Shown: piece after piece, positions 1-8,844 of the stretch | How the letters are laid out: the number at the start of each line of letters is the position of its first letter | Numbering within the stretch: the first letter of the stretch is position 1 | Source: CAZOOA01 sp964581355 | Lineage (GTDB): Bacteria; Bacillota; Dethiobacteria; DTU022; UBA8154 | NCBI GenBank assembly: GCA_964581355.1 | Contig: CAZOOA010000002.1 | Location: 1-64,000 of the forward strand | Direction of reading: 5' to 3' | DNA length: 64,000 bases | The notes under the pieces: generated by a model | The model's database searches: none | Told to the model about the DNA's origin: nothing | What the model saw: only the letters and a program-made list of their open reading frames with translations | Program-made: the position numbers and the translations under genes

Positions 1-2087
1 TCCACGATCCTTTCCTCCATTTCTTCCGCCAGAGCGCTCATATTTTGCGCCGCCCCGGTATTCCCCCTCGCTTCCAGCTGTTCTGCCTTCTTCTCCAGCT
101 GCTCGATAATTTCTTCTGCTTGGGATTTTTTCTGCTGGTCACTGAAAAGGTTGTCGGGGATCAAGTCCAGCAGGTCCATCAGTTCATCGGTCGCAGCGCT
201 GATCTCCCGCTGATCATCGCTGTCCAGGGCATCTTTAAGCTCGTCTTTGAGTTCATCCAGGTACTGCAGGTTGTTCCGGTTCTTTTCTTCCAACAAGGGC
301 TCCAGGCCGGCTTTTTCTGTCAGCACATCATCGATTGCCTCCCGGATGGCCTTTCGTTCTTCAGCGGTTTCCGCCTCTGCAAGCCTGTCCTGGAGCTGAT
401 CATGGGCATCCAGGAGATCTTTGTATTCCTCTGCGGCTTTGTCCTGTTCCTCATTGAGGCGGTCATTGACCTCATCCAGTTCTTCTTTCAGCCGGTCCAT
501 TTCTTCCTGGTCACCCTCTTCTGTGGCAAGATAGTAACCTTCTTCCAGTTCATCAGCTTGATTTCTCAAATCATCAACTGCGTCTTTCCTTGCCGCCATC
601 TCCTCATCTTGCTCCGCTTTTAACCCGGCACGCAAACTGTTCTGGTCGTCCAGGAGATCGTTCAGAAGGTCTTCTGCGCCCTCCTTCAGGTCATCATCGG
701 GAACACTGTCCAGGAGATCATTTAATTCCTCCGCCAGGTCATCGGCGGCCTGAAGTTGAAGTAAGGGGGAAAAATCCACCCGGAAAAGATAATATTCCAT
801 CAAATCATCAAGCTCTTCCATCTGCTGTCCAGACTCGTTTAAAATATCCTGCAGCAGTCCGTCCAGTACTGCCTGGGACTCGCCGGCTGCTTTGGCTTCC
901 TGGTAATCCTGGGGTTCACCGCCGGTAAAGTTGTCCCTAATCTCTTCCAGTAGGGAGCTTTTTGCCTCTTCAATCAACTCCAGCTCCAGCTCCCGGTCCC
1001 GGATGGTTTCTTCGAAAATGTCGTTGACGGCCTGCATTTTTTTCAGCTGCTCATATCCTGCCTGGGGATTGGCGGCAACGACCTGGTCCTGGAAGACATC
1101 TGCCATCTGGCTGGACATGAGGTCCAGCGTATTTTCCTCTTCCACTTCATCTGTCTCTGTTTGCAGCTCGGTGATTGTCTGGTTAATCTCGTCCAAGGCC
1201 GTTCCGTAGAGGTCGATAATATCTGTTTCCTCCAGCAGGCCGACCACTTCCAGCTCATCGCTAAGCCGTTCCTGTACCTTTTCGTAAATAGCCAGGTCCC
1301 TCTGGGCCCTGACCCGGTCCTTCTCTTCCCGGGCCAGGTTAACGATGCTGTCGGAAGCTCCTATTTCATCAACCAGTTGCTGGCTCATATCCTCATACTG
1401 CTCCAGCATTTGGTTCAGTTCATCAATTTCTTCTTCATCCTCAACTTCGGCAAAGACCCGGTCCATGCTCTCCAACATTTCCCTGATGCCGTCCAGCTGC
1501 TCTTCTATTTCTCTGCGCTCTTCGCCCTCTTTATCTTCAGCCAGCTCCTGCAGGGCCTCATACTTGCCCTGCTGCACTTCCTGCTCCATGGCCAGCACTT
1601 CCAGTTCCGGCATGTTCAGCGGGTCCTCGGGGGAATCGAGCTCATGCAGACTGACCTGCTCACCGGTGGTCAAATCGATGGTGGTGCCGTCGCTGCGGGT
1701 CCAGTGGGTCAGCACCAGGTCATCGATGACGCTGTTTGTAACCGCCCTGCGGCTGGAGACTGTGATATCCAGGATGGACTCGGAATGTGTAATGTCGTAC
1801 CAGACGCCGTCATTGAGTTCGGACTTGTAGAAGACCCGGTCCTGGACATCTTCGGGTTCGCCTTTTTTGGTCTCATCGACGCTTTTTTCGGCGATCTCCA
1901 GCACTTCCTGGCTCAAGGCCTGGAAGGAAATCAGGTGGGTACCGATGATCAGTGTCTGGCTTGGAGTCTGTTCCGCTGTAGGGCGGAGATCTGCATTGGC
2001 CAGCAGGGAGTTGCCACTAAATAAAAACAGAAATAGCAGAGTCAGGGGCGGGATAAAAACCCGTATTTTACGGTACCATTTGTTCAT
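1..2087 (-). CDS. exported acidic coiled-coil protein, 3' end outside window
   Basis: The minus-strand frame is open from the start codon to the window edge, about 695 residues without a stop. The N-terminus is a signal peptide: basic MNKWYRK, then a hydrophobic stretch (VFIPPLTLLFLFLFSG) and SLLANA. A short beta-type domain (about residues 40-150) is followed by several hundred residues of Glu/Asp/Gln/Leu-rich heptad-like sequence, so a long secreted coiled coil is expected. Two ATGs lie close together. I chose the one at 2087 because AAGGGAG sits 6 nt upstream, whereas the ATG at 2093 directly abuts it. It is the last visible gene of the operon with the TolC-like protein, 25 bp downstream of it. 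No family is recognised. Exported, elongated structural or periplasm-spanning roles are guesses. I am confident it is a gene, not of its function. Confidence 0.85.
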   Translation of the reverse strand, partial: MNKWYRKIRVFIPPLTLLFLFLFSGNSLLANADLRPTAEQTPSQTLIIGTHLISFQALSQEVLEIAEKSVDETKKGEPEDVQDRVFYKSELNDGVWYDITHSESILDITVSSRRAVTNSVIDDLVLTHWTRSDGTTIDLTTGEQVSLHELDSPEDPLNMPELEVLAMEQEVQQGKYEALQELAEDKEGEERREIEEQLDGIREMLESMDRVFAEVEDEEEIDELNQMLEQYEDMSQQLVDEIGASDSIVNLAREEKDRVRAQRDLAIYEKVQERLSDELEVVGLLEETDIIDLYGTALDEINQTITELQTETDEVEEENTLDLMSSQMADVFQDQVVAANPQAGYEQLKKMQAVNDIFEETIRDRELELELIEEAKSSLLEEIRDNFTGGEPQDYQEAKAAGESQAVLDGLLQDILNESGQQMEELDDLMEYYLFRVDFSPLLQLQAADDLAEELNDLLDSVPDDDLKEGAEDLLNDLLDDQNSLRAGLKAEQDEEMAARKDAVDDLRNQADELEEGYYLATEEGDQEEMDRLKEELDEVNDRLNEEQDKAAEEYKDLLDAHDQLQDRLAEAETAEERKAIREAIDDVLTEKAGLEPLLEEKNRNNLQYLDELKDELKDALDSDDQREISAATDELMDLLDLIPDNLFSDQQKKSQAEEIIEQLEKKAEQLEARGNTGAAQNMSALAEEMEERIV

Positions 2088-2112
2088 CTTCATCTCCCTT
2101 TCTTGATATGCC

Positions 2113-4260
2113 TTACCGTTCCGGGTCGATAAGCAAACCGAGTTCATCTTCCCGCATGTCCAGGTTGAATTCGCTAACCACATCGCCATCCTGGAAAAGT
2201 TTCAACAGGAGCAGGTCCGGGTCGGAAAAAGTGCCGGGCAAATGCCGTAAAGGCTGCCCTGGATCAAACCTTTGGCCGCCCAGCAGTCTTTCTTCTTCTC
2301 CCGTGTAGTATAGCCCGTACTGGTCCCAGGCCAATTCCCGGTCCACTTCTTCGTCCAGGTCGAATTCAAAGAAAGCCTGGAAGTCGTTGGGCCGGGTTGC
2401 TGACCAGGCACCCACCACACCAATGACTTCTTCTTCCAGGACCAGCTCAAACTGGTCGGCCTCTTTCAGGTCCAGGGGGCCGTAAATGTCAAAACCGTCC
2501 AGTTCGGCGATGTATTTCAACTCATCGTCATCGTAGAGCTTGACATAAAGCATGGTGGTATCTTCAAAAATAACCGGAAGATGGCTGACCGTGTCACTGA
2601 TCTGGGTTTTGGCACCAATTCTTTCATGGTTGGCGGTATAAAGCTCAAAGTCGGTAAGACCATACTCATCCGGGATATTGACGCCGAAGGTGAACTTGTA
2701 ATCACTTAAGAGGGTCTGGATAAACCAGCCCGGTTCTGATACATCCTCCAGCAGGAAAGAGTCGCCGTCAAACAAGTCAGTGGTTTCAAAAGTCCCTTCC
2801 AGCACATCCAGGTAACCGCTGGAATAAAGGTTCAAAGTGGCAATGGCTTTGCCGTAATCCACCCGCATTTCAAAAAGGCTGTCTTCCTGGCCGTAAAAGT
2901 TCATCTTCTCCGAGTGCAGTTCCTGGAAAGGCAGCAGACCGATTTGGTTTTGCCTGAGGCTGTGCTGGTAATGTCCTTCGCTGCGCTCCTGGTTTCTTTG
3001 GGTTTCTTCGTATGATTGCTCCATTTGTTTTAAGATCCTGTATGTGTCTTTGACCTGCTGGATCAGGTCCTCCCGGATGTCATTTTCCAGGTCGATGGCT
3101 TTTTCCCGGTCCACCAGGGCGGTAAAGAGTGCGTATTGTTCATCCTCGAAATAGCGCTCGCCCAGGGTGCCCAGTTTGAACCATTCCTTGGGAATCCTGA
3201 TGGTTACAAACAGGATGCGGAACCTGTAACTACCCCTCCAGGGGGCTTCGATCCTGTCCAGCGCGGGTTCGTAGAAATTATTCATGAAATGATCGTAATC
3301 CAACCGGGCATCCAGTTTTTCCACCTGGCGTCCCAGCTGACTTTTGATATAATTGGTCATGCTCCTGACTCTGCCGCCCCACTGGTTTTCATAGATTTTA
3401 ATCAGCTCCAGGACTTCCGTTTGGGCAATTTTCCGGTCCTGGGTGGCCTGGAAGAGGTCAAAGTCATGTTGGACGGCATGTTCAACCATGTTGTCCAGGT
3501 CCCGCCTGTCTATGTCGGCCTGGGGCAGGTAGTCATCAAACCTTGTACTGGTATTCAGCGTCAGGTTGGTCAAGCGCCCCAGTTTGTCCAGCTGGGTCTC
3601 CAGGTCCTGCACCGCTTTGCGGCGCTCGCCGCGGAGGCTTTCCAGCTCTTCTTCCAGGTAGTCCACGTCCTCTTTATCGCCCCGGCCGATCAGGTACTGC
3701 CTTCTGATACGAGTTAAGGCTTCCTCTGTTTCCCGGAGATACTTTTCTTTTCGCTCCAGGTGATACCGGGCCAGCAGCACATCCAGGTAGGCCAAAGTAG
3801 CATCATGCCTGGCTTTTAGGACCTCATGCTCTTCTTTTTTCCGCAGGGTCTGGAGCTCTGTATTGACCTCGGGCAGCTTCATCAGCAGTTCGATTTCCTT
3901 GGGCAGGCCGTGTTTTTGCGGGAGGTTAACGTTCATGAGCAGGGTAAACCAGGGATATTTTTCCCTGCGCCTGGCCATCCTGACGGCCTCCACCGCTTCT
4001 TTTCGCTCGGCGGTCTTTTTGATTCGATCCACAGTGGCATCACGAAGTCCGCTGCTGTTTTTCTTGGTGTGAAAAACGGCTTCTTCCAGGCTTAGATGGC
4101 TGGCTGCTCCGGCAGTTGGTGCTGAAAAAGGGCCGGAAATGGGAAAAGAAAAGCAGAGCAGCAACAGTACAAGCCCGTAGATGATCATGCTCTTTCCCTG
4201 CCTGCTCCCCCTGCCAGGATTTCCCCTGTCCCTATGGGCCTGATTCCCTTTCTTCTCCAT
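2113..4260 (-). CDS. TolC-like outer-membrane-efflux-type protein (exported)
   Basis: 715 aa. An unusually long basic N-region precedes a hydrophobic core (IIYGLVLLLLCFSFPISG, about residues 26-43) and an Ala-rich cleavage area. Two TolC-style helical hairpin repeats are visible. The first, about residues 130-245, contains ATLAYLDVLLA and, 30 residues on, TEEALTRIRRQYLIGRGD. The second, about 385-480, contains the matching QVKDTYRILKQ...Y..SLRQNQIGLLPFQELH pattern. A beta-rich region (about 480-715) follows that is not typical of TolC. TolC proteins normally form outer-membrane efflux or type I secretion channels, so one in a Firmicute-like genome is odd. It lies 3 bp after the MORN gene, whose last codons hold its GGGAGG ribosome site. 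Resemblance to the OEP architecture is good, but a channel function is unproven and the protein could be a periplasm-less coiled-coil homologue. Confidence 0.75.
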   Translation of the reverse strand: MEKKGNQAHRDRGNPGRGSRQGKSMIIYGLVLLLLCFSFPISGPFSAPTAGAASHLSLEEAVFHTKKNSSGLRDATVDRIKKTAERKEAVEAVRMARRREKYPWFTLLMNVNLPQKHGLPKEIELLMKLPEVNTELQTLRKKEEHEVLKARHDATLAYLDVLLARYHLERKEKYLRETEEALTRIRRQYLIGRGDKEDVDYLEEELESLRGERRKAVQDLETQLDKLGRLTNLTLNTSTRFDDYLPQADIDRRDLDNMVEHAVQHDFDLFQATQDRKIAQTEVLELIKIYENQWGGRVRSMTNYIKSQLGRQVEKLDARLDYDHFMNNFYEPALDRIEAPWRGSYRFRILFVTIRIPKEWFKLGTLGERYFEDEQYALFTALVDREKAIDLENDIREDLIQQVKDTYRILKQMEQSYEETQRNQERSEGHYQHSLRQNQIGLLPFQELHSEKMNFYGQEDSLFEMRVDYGKAIATLNLYSSGYLDVLEGTFETTDLFDGDSFLLEDVSEPGWFIQTLLSDYKFTFGVNIPDEYGLTDFELYTANHERIGAKTQISDTVSHLPVIFEDTTMLYVKLYDDDELKYIAELDGFDIYGPLDLKEADQFELVLEEEVIGVVGAWSATRPNDFQAFFEFDLDEEVDRELAWDQYGLYYTGEEERLLGGQRFDPGQPLRHLPGTFSDPDLLLLKLFQDGDVVSEFNLDMREDELGLLIDPER

Positions 4261-4263
4261 AGC

Positions 4264-5978
4264 CTAAAGACCTCCCATTTCGTAATACAACACATCTCCC
4301 CGGGGTTCCAGGGCATAAAAGCGCAAAAACGCTTCATCATGCAACAGATACCGTTCACTGTAGAGTGACTCCCGGTCGCGGTCTTGACCCAATCTTGCCA
4401 GTATTTCTCTTTTTTCCTCGTCAACCAGGTAATAGAAATCGGAATAAACATCCCCTAAATGCTCCGGCAACTCATCCATGGGCTTCCCGATATGGGCACC
4501 GGAAATATTTTGGTCACCCAGGAAAATGACTTTATCTACAATGGGCTGGTCTTCTTCAGGGAACTCGAAGGCAAACAAGACCTGGAATGGTTCGTAGGCC
4601 ATCAGGAAATGGAAATCGAAAAAGATGACCTCGTCTTCATCGCCAAACTCTTCCCTCACCATGTTGACGGGTTGGTCGATATAGCGGTAATAATCGATAT
4701 CTCCCTGGTAAAAATAGCCATCGTAAATGTTCTGCCCCTTCCAGTTGTACAGGGTGCCCTGGCCGGAATACAGCCCTTCCTTAAAGTGCCCGTCGTATTT
4801 CAAACGCCCCAGGTCATCGTCGTATAAAGAACCGATCCCGTGGTATTCCCCCTGGCTAAACTGCCCTTCATAGATGATCCGGCCCGTGTNNNNNNNNNNN
4901 NNNNNNNNNNNNNNNNNNNNNNNNNNNNNNNNNNNNNNNNNNNNNNNNNNNNNNNNNNNNNNNNNNNNNNNNNNNNNNNNNNNNNNNNNATCCCGTGGTA
5001 TTCCCCCTGGCTAAACTGCCCTTCATAGATGATCCGGCCCGTGTTTTCGTTGAATTTTTCCCCTTCCCCGTCATAGACTCCCTCGACGAAAGAGCCCTGG
5101 TAAATCAGCCTTCCGTGCCGGTTATAGAGTTTGCCCTCGCCGTCCATTCTGCCCAGTCGAAAAGTACCGGTGTATTTCAAGTACCCATTGTCGTGGTATT
5201 TGTCTCCTTCTCCGTGATAAAGGTTGTTCTGGAACTGCCCTTCATAAATCAACTGGCCTGGATTATACAGGCGGCCTTCGCCGTGATACTTTCCTTCCTG
5301 GAATTCGCCTTCATAGACCAGGGCTTCCTGCTCATAAAGCCGGCCTTCCCCGTGGAAGATCCCGTTTTGGAAAGCGCCTTCGTAGACCAGTGCGCCATCT
5401 TCATGCAACTTTCCTTCGCCATGGTAGTGGTTATCGGCGAACTCACCTTCATAGATCAGCTCGCGCTGCCGGTCGTACCGTTGGCCGGAGCCATGATACT
5501 CCTCTTGCTGGAATTCGCCCCGGTAGACCAGGTTGCCATCAAGGTCATAGAGGTTTCCTTCCCCGGTAATCCTGCCATTTTGGAGCTCGCCCGCGTAAAG
5601 CAGGTTTCCCTCTTCAGTCAACACCCTGGCTTTCCCGGTATAGCCGTGGAACTTGTCCGTATTGATCACAATCTCGGGGATCCAGAGCCTACCTTCAGCC
5701 CAGGGGATCAGAAACCAGTTGAGGACAAACAGAACAACCAGGACGACCAAAACCAGCAAGACCAGCAATTTTTTGGCAATAAAGGTTTCGCCGCTTTTGA
5801 TGTAATCGTCATACGATTGGGGTTTTAAAGAAAGCATTCCGCGGACCTTAGACATAACGGCCCTGAAAAGCTTGGTCGACAGTTTTCGAAGGTTGGTTAA
5901 TTTTTTTAGCTTGGCCTGTACTTTTTTGCTTTGTTTTCTGATCAATGCGCCGATTCTTTTCGCAAACAGGTCGATCAT
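4264..5978 (-). CDS. membrane-anchored MORN-repeat protein (interrupted only by an assembly gap)
   Basis: Residues 1-70 are basic and cytoplasmic-looking. One membrane segment (about 72-95, LLVLLVLVVLVVLFVLNWFL) follows, then a series of about a dozen MORN-type repeats of the form Y.G.F..G.YHGEG.LY, and finally a C-terminal acidic domain of about 150 residues. The two ORFs at 4800-5978 and 4264-4803 look separate only because of the 100-N gap. Deleting the gap together with one of the identical 55-bp flanks removes 155 bp, leaves 1560 bp, and restores one uninterrupted frame of 519 aa. MORN repeats in other proteins bind membranes or scaffold proteins. Here the repeats face outside if the positive-inside rule holds. 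The gene sits 15 bp after the cyclase-like gene and 3 bp before the TolC-like gene, so all are presumably cotranscribed. Confidence 0.85.
4835..5044. repeat. identical 55-bp flanks on both sides of the gap
   Basis: Positions 4835-4889 and 4990-5044 are identical base for base. They lie inside the MORN-repeat gene. The simplest reading is that two contigs end in the same 55 bp and were scaffolded with a default 100-N spacer, rather than that a true duplication exists. A real extra MORN unit hidden in the gap cannot be excluded. Confidence 0.9.
4890..4989. other. assembly gap of 100 N
   Basis: Exactly 100 unresolved bases, a typical scaffold placeholder, in the MORN-repeat gene. Confidence 1.
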
Positions 5979-5993
5979 GGGCTCACTTCACCT

Positions 5994-8768
5994 CTAGTAA
6001 TATTCTAAAATGCCTTCCCACCGACTCACGTTTTCTTTGCTGTATTTTTCACAGAGGAACAAGTAAGCTTTGGCCAGCATATCCCCCTGGTCTAAACGAA
6101 TCACCTCGATAAATTTCTTCCGACCTTCCTGGAAGTCCCCCTCCTGATAGAAGGCGATCCCTTCTTCCAGCAGGGGTCTGGTGGTCAACTTGAGCTTTTT
6201 CGATTCCGCTTCATAACCGTCCAGGAACTCAAATATTTCAATGGTCCTGGGGCTTTCACTGTCTTTCACCCTGCCTGCATAGCGGTACTGGTAATGCTCC
6301 AGGGCTACCAGCTCCTGCACAGTCGCCCGGGTTAACAGCAGCTTGATGCCCAACCTGGCGCTGATTTTTTCCAGCACCTGGGCATTTCTTACTTCGTCGG
6401 AGATGACCGTGGTGGCCAAGCGGTTTTCATGGCCCACGATCCCCAAAAGCACCTGTCCGGTACTGATGGTAATCCCCAGTTCTGCCTGCTGCTTGCTTTC
6501 CCTGTTGAACTGCGCTAATTCCTCCATCAGCCGCAGGGAAGATACCAGGGCATTTTCCGGGTATTCCTTGAACAGGGCGATGGCCCCTGCTCCTTCAAAC
6601 CGCTCGATCAGCCCCTGGTTTTCATTAACTTTCCTGGCTATCATCTCCAGGATCTGGTTTACGAAATGGAAATTTTCCTCAATGTCCATCTGCTTGGAGT
6701 ACTTTTCTATATTGCGCACGTTGGCGTACATAACTGCCATCTGACCGGTCACCTGCTCCCCTGACTGCACATCCAGCACAGTGTTTTTGCCCAGCAGGGA
6801 GATAATTCTTTCCGGAACAAATTTGACGTAGGCCTGGTTCAGTTCGGTAATTTCATCAATATAATCCTGGATCCGGTCGGACATTTTGTTAAAGGCCTGC
6901 CCGATATCCCGGAACTCGTCCCGGGTCTTGATGTTGACCTTGGTATTCCAGCGGCCGGCAGCCACCTCGGAAACGCTGAGCTTTAACACGTCCAAAGCCC
7001 GCAGGGAATACTTGAACATCAAAACGAAGAAGAGCGCCGCAGCGATGGCAATGCCGCTAAAGAGCATTAACAGGTTTCGTTGTGTCCTGTCTACTTCCGC
7101 CTGGATCAGTGCGGCATGCCAACCCTGCTCCAGGATGCCTACCGTCTGCCCCTGGGAATCCACGATGGGAGCCAGGGCAAACATCCATTCACCGAAGCTG
7201 TCGATGGTTGACCCCAGTTGAATTTCCCCTGTTCGCAGCACTTCCTGGTAGTACTGGACCGTTTTCCCGTCGTAAAGGTAATCAATGGGCGTATGGCTTT
7301 GCATGTTGGCCGCAACACCGACGTAAACCTGGTTGTCTTCGACAAAGTAGGTGACATAATAGATCCCTTCCCGGTTTACGCGCAGCCTTTGAGAGATATC
7401 CCGAAATTCCGGCCCAAAGTCGTCCCGGGGGTGATCCAGGCTCTTGATCCTATCTGCTTCAATTAACTGCGATGATGATTCTGCCATGGAGGCCACCTTC
7501 TCATAGGCCATATCAACGGTCTGGTCCCTGATCATGCCGGTAAGATAGAGCGCCACCCCGATCATAATCGCCAGGAATACGGGAAGGAAGATCAGGAGCT
7601 GTTTGGCCAGCAGTCCCAGCCGCCTGGATAGATAATAGCCGGCCAGAAGCAGGAGTAAGACCCCCGCCATGATTAAGGCCAGCATTGGCCCATAAGCGCG
7701 CAATGCCTGTCCAAAGGTGAGCCCAACCTGGTCTACCACCTTTCCGGAAGCGCCCTCCAGGGTGGCAATCATCTGCATTTCTTCCGGTGAAACCATGGAG
7801 TGGCCTGCCAGCGTTCTTTCATTAAAAACTCGAATATTCCGCAAATCCCCCAGGGTAACGCCTTTTTCTTCGTCGACCACATGGGAAAGATCATAGAGAA
7901 CCCTGGGGATCCTGGCCCCGTAGGTTAGTTTGACGAAATTGCCGCTATGGGCGTCGGTAAAATACATGTTGCCACGCCCGTCGGCGGTGAGTGTATAAGG
8001 TATTACTTCGGTGAAAGCATCGTAACGGGTTTCAACCTGCTCCAGGACACCCTGTTCAGTAATGCGGCGTATCTGGGCCTGCCGGTTCAGGAAGTAGATC
8101 TCGCCCTGGGCCGTATAAATGATTTCCCGTAACACCGAAACATCCAGCTGGAGAATTTTTCTTTCCACAGCTGCCTCTTCATCTTCCCGGTTCAGGCCAA
8201 TCGCCAAAAGAGCGACTTCCTGCTGGCTGCGCTTATCAAAGGCATAGATTGTCTCATTGAATAGCTGCATGTTGATAAAGCGGCCGCTAAAAGCGGAAAA
8301 GGGATTGCCCAGGTCCACCGGTTCTTCCTGCAGCACTTCATGGACCGTTTCCCGGTAATTGCCCCTGTGATCATATTTCCGGATAACCTCTTTGGCGATC
8401 ATCCGGCTGTCCTTTGGGGTGACTGTGGCAGAAATATAAATATTGCCTGCCTCATCGACGATGACAAGCTTGTAATACATCTGCATTTCGTCCACAGTAA
8501 ATGGCATTTTTTTGCGAAAGACAAGCTTTCCGTCTTTTGTTACCTTGTACAGGTAGGTTTCTGCCTGGTCCTGTTCATAGTCCAGGTAATAGTAGCTGCC
8601 ATCTTGATCAACATAATAGTCAATAATATGATTGATGCTCTGCTGATCTTGAAATCTCAAACCTTCATCCCTGGAATATGTAATAGCGATATCTTCTGTA
8701 TATACATAAACCAAAACCGGGATCAGGAAAAGAAGAATAATTAGTAAAACTGCAAGCCTCCTGGACAC
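5994..8768 (-). CDS. membrane sensor with HAMP and degenerate class III nucleotide-cyclase domain
   Basis: 924 aa. Order of parts: N-terminal membrane anchor (about 5-24); a large outside domain with propeller-like strands (about 35-345, for example GNIYISATVT and GNMYFTDAHSGN); two membrane segments (about 355-412); a Cache-like outside domain (about 415-560); a fourth membrane segment (about 562-588); HAMP (about 590-640); a class III cyclase homology domain (about 655-850); and a helical TPR-like tail. The two metal-binding aspartates of active cyclases appear to be lost: the usual F-A-D-I-R reads YANVRN, and the usual G-D reads EGAGAIALF. Catalysis is therefore doubtful, and a signalling or nucleotide-sensing pseudoenzyme is more likely. 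A GTG start is preceded by GGGGTGAT. It is first in the minus-strand operon and divergent from the kinase-like gene. Confidence 0.85.
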   Translation of the reverse strand: MSRRLAVLLIILLFLIPVLVYVYTEDIAITYSRDEGLRFQDQQSINHIIDYYVDQDGSYYYLDYEQDQAETYLYKVTKDGKLVFRKKMPFTVDEMQMYYKLVIVDEAGNIYISATVTPKDSRMIAKEVIRKYDHRGNYRETVHEVLQEEPVDLGNPFSAFSGRFINMQLFNETIYAFDKRSQQEVALLAIGLNREDEEAAVERKILQLDVSVLREIIYTAQGEIYFLNRQAQIRRITEQGVLEQVETRYDAFTEVIPYTLTADGRGNMYFTDAHSGNFVKLTYGARIPRVLYDLSHVVDEEKGVTLGDLRNIRVFNERTLAGHSMVSPEEMQMIATLEGASGKVVDQVGLTFGQALRAYGPMLALIMAGVLLLLLAGYYLSRRLGLLAKQLLIFLPVFLAIMIGVALYLTGMIRDQTVDMAYEKVASMAESSSQLIEADRIKSLDHPRDDFGPEFRDISQRLRVNREGIYYVTYFVEDNQVYVGVAANMQSHTPIDYLYDGKTVQYYQEVLRTGEIQLGSTIDSFGEWMFALAPIVDSQGQTVGILEQGWHAALIQAEVDRTQRNLLMLFSGIAIAAALFFVLMFKYSLRALDVLKLSVSEVAAGRWNTKVNIKTRDEFRDIGQAFNKMSDRIQDYIDEITELNQAYVKFVPERIISLLGKNTVLDVQSGEQVTGQMAVMYANVRNIEKYSKQMDIEENFHFVNQILEMIARKVNENQGLIERFEGAGAIALFKEYPENALVSSLRLMEELAQFNRESKQQAELGITISTGQVLLGIVGHENRLATTVISDEVRNAQVLEKISARLGIKLLLTRATVQELVALEHYQYRYAGRVKDSESPRTIEIFEFLDGYEAESKKLKLTTRPLLEEGIAFYQEGDFQEGRKKFIEVIRLDQGDMLAKAYLFLCEKYSKENVSRWEGILEYY

Positions 8769-8796
8769 GGATTATCACCCCATTAAGTGGAAAATA

Positions 8797-8805
8797 TGTT
8801 ATAAT
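8797..8805 (+). promoter_or_regulatory. extended -10 promoter element for the kinase-like gene
   Basis: TGTTATAAT is a perfect extended -10 (TG-n-TATAAT). No good -35 box is present 17 bp upstream, which fits an extended -10 promoter. It lies 40 bp before the GTG start at 8845, which has GGGAGGAGG at 8828-8836. Confidence 0.65.
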
Positions 8806-8844
8806 ACAGCCAAGTTATCTTATTATCGGGAGGAGGAACCAACT

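Noticed and set aside
45..2024. Plus-strand frames of 92-287 aa at the left edge
   Set aside because: Antisense to the exported coiled-coil gene, whose frame is open throughout and has a signal peptide and ribosome site.
5994..8768. Calling the protein an active adenylate cyclase
   Set aside because: Both expected metal-binding aspartates appear replaced.
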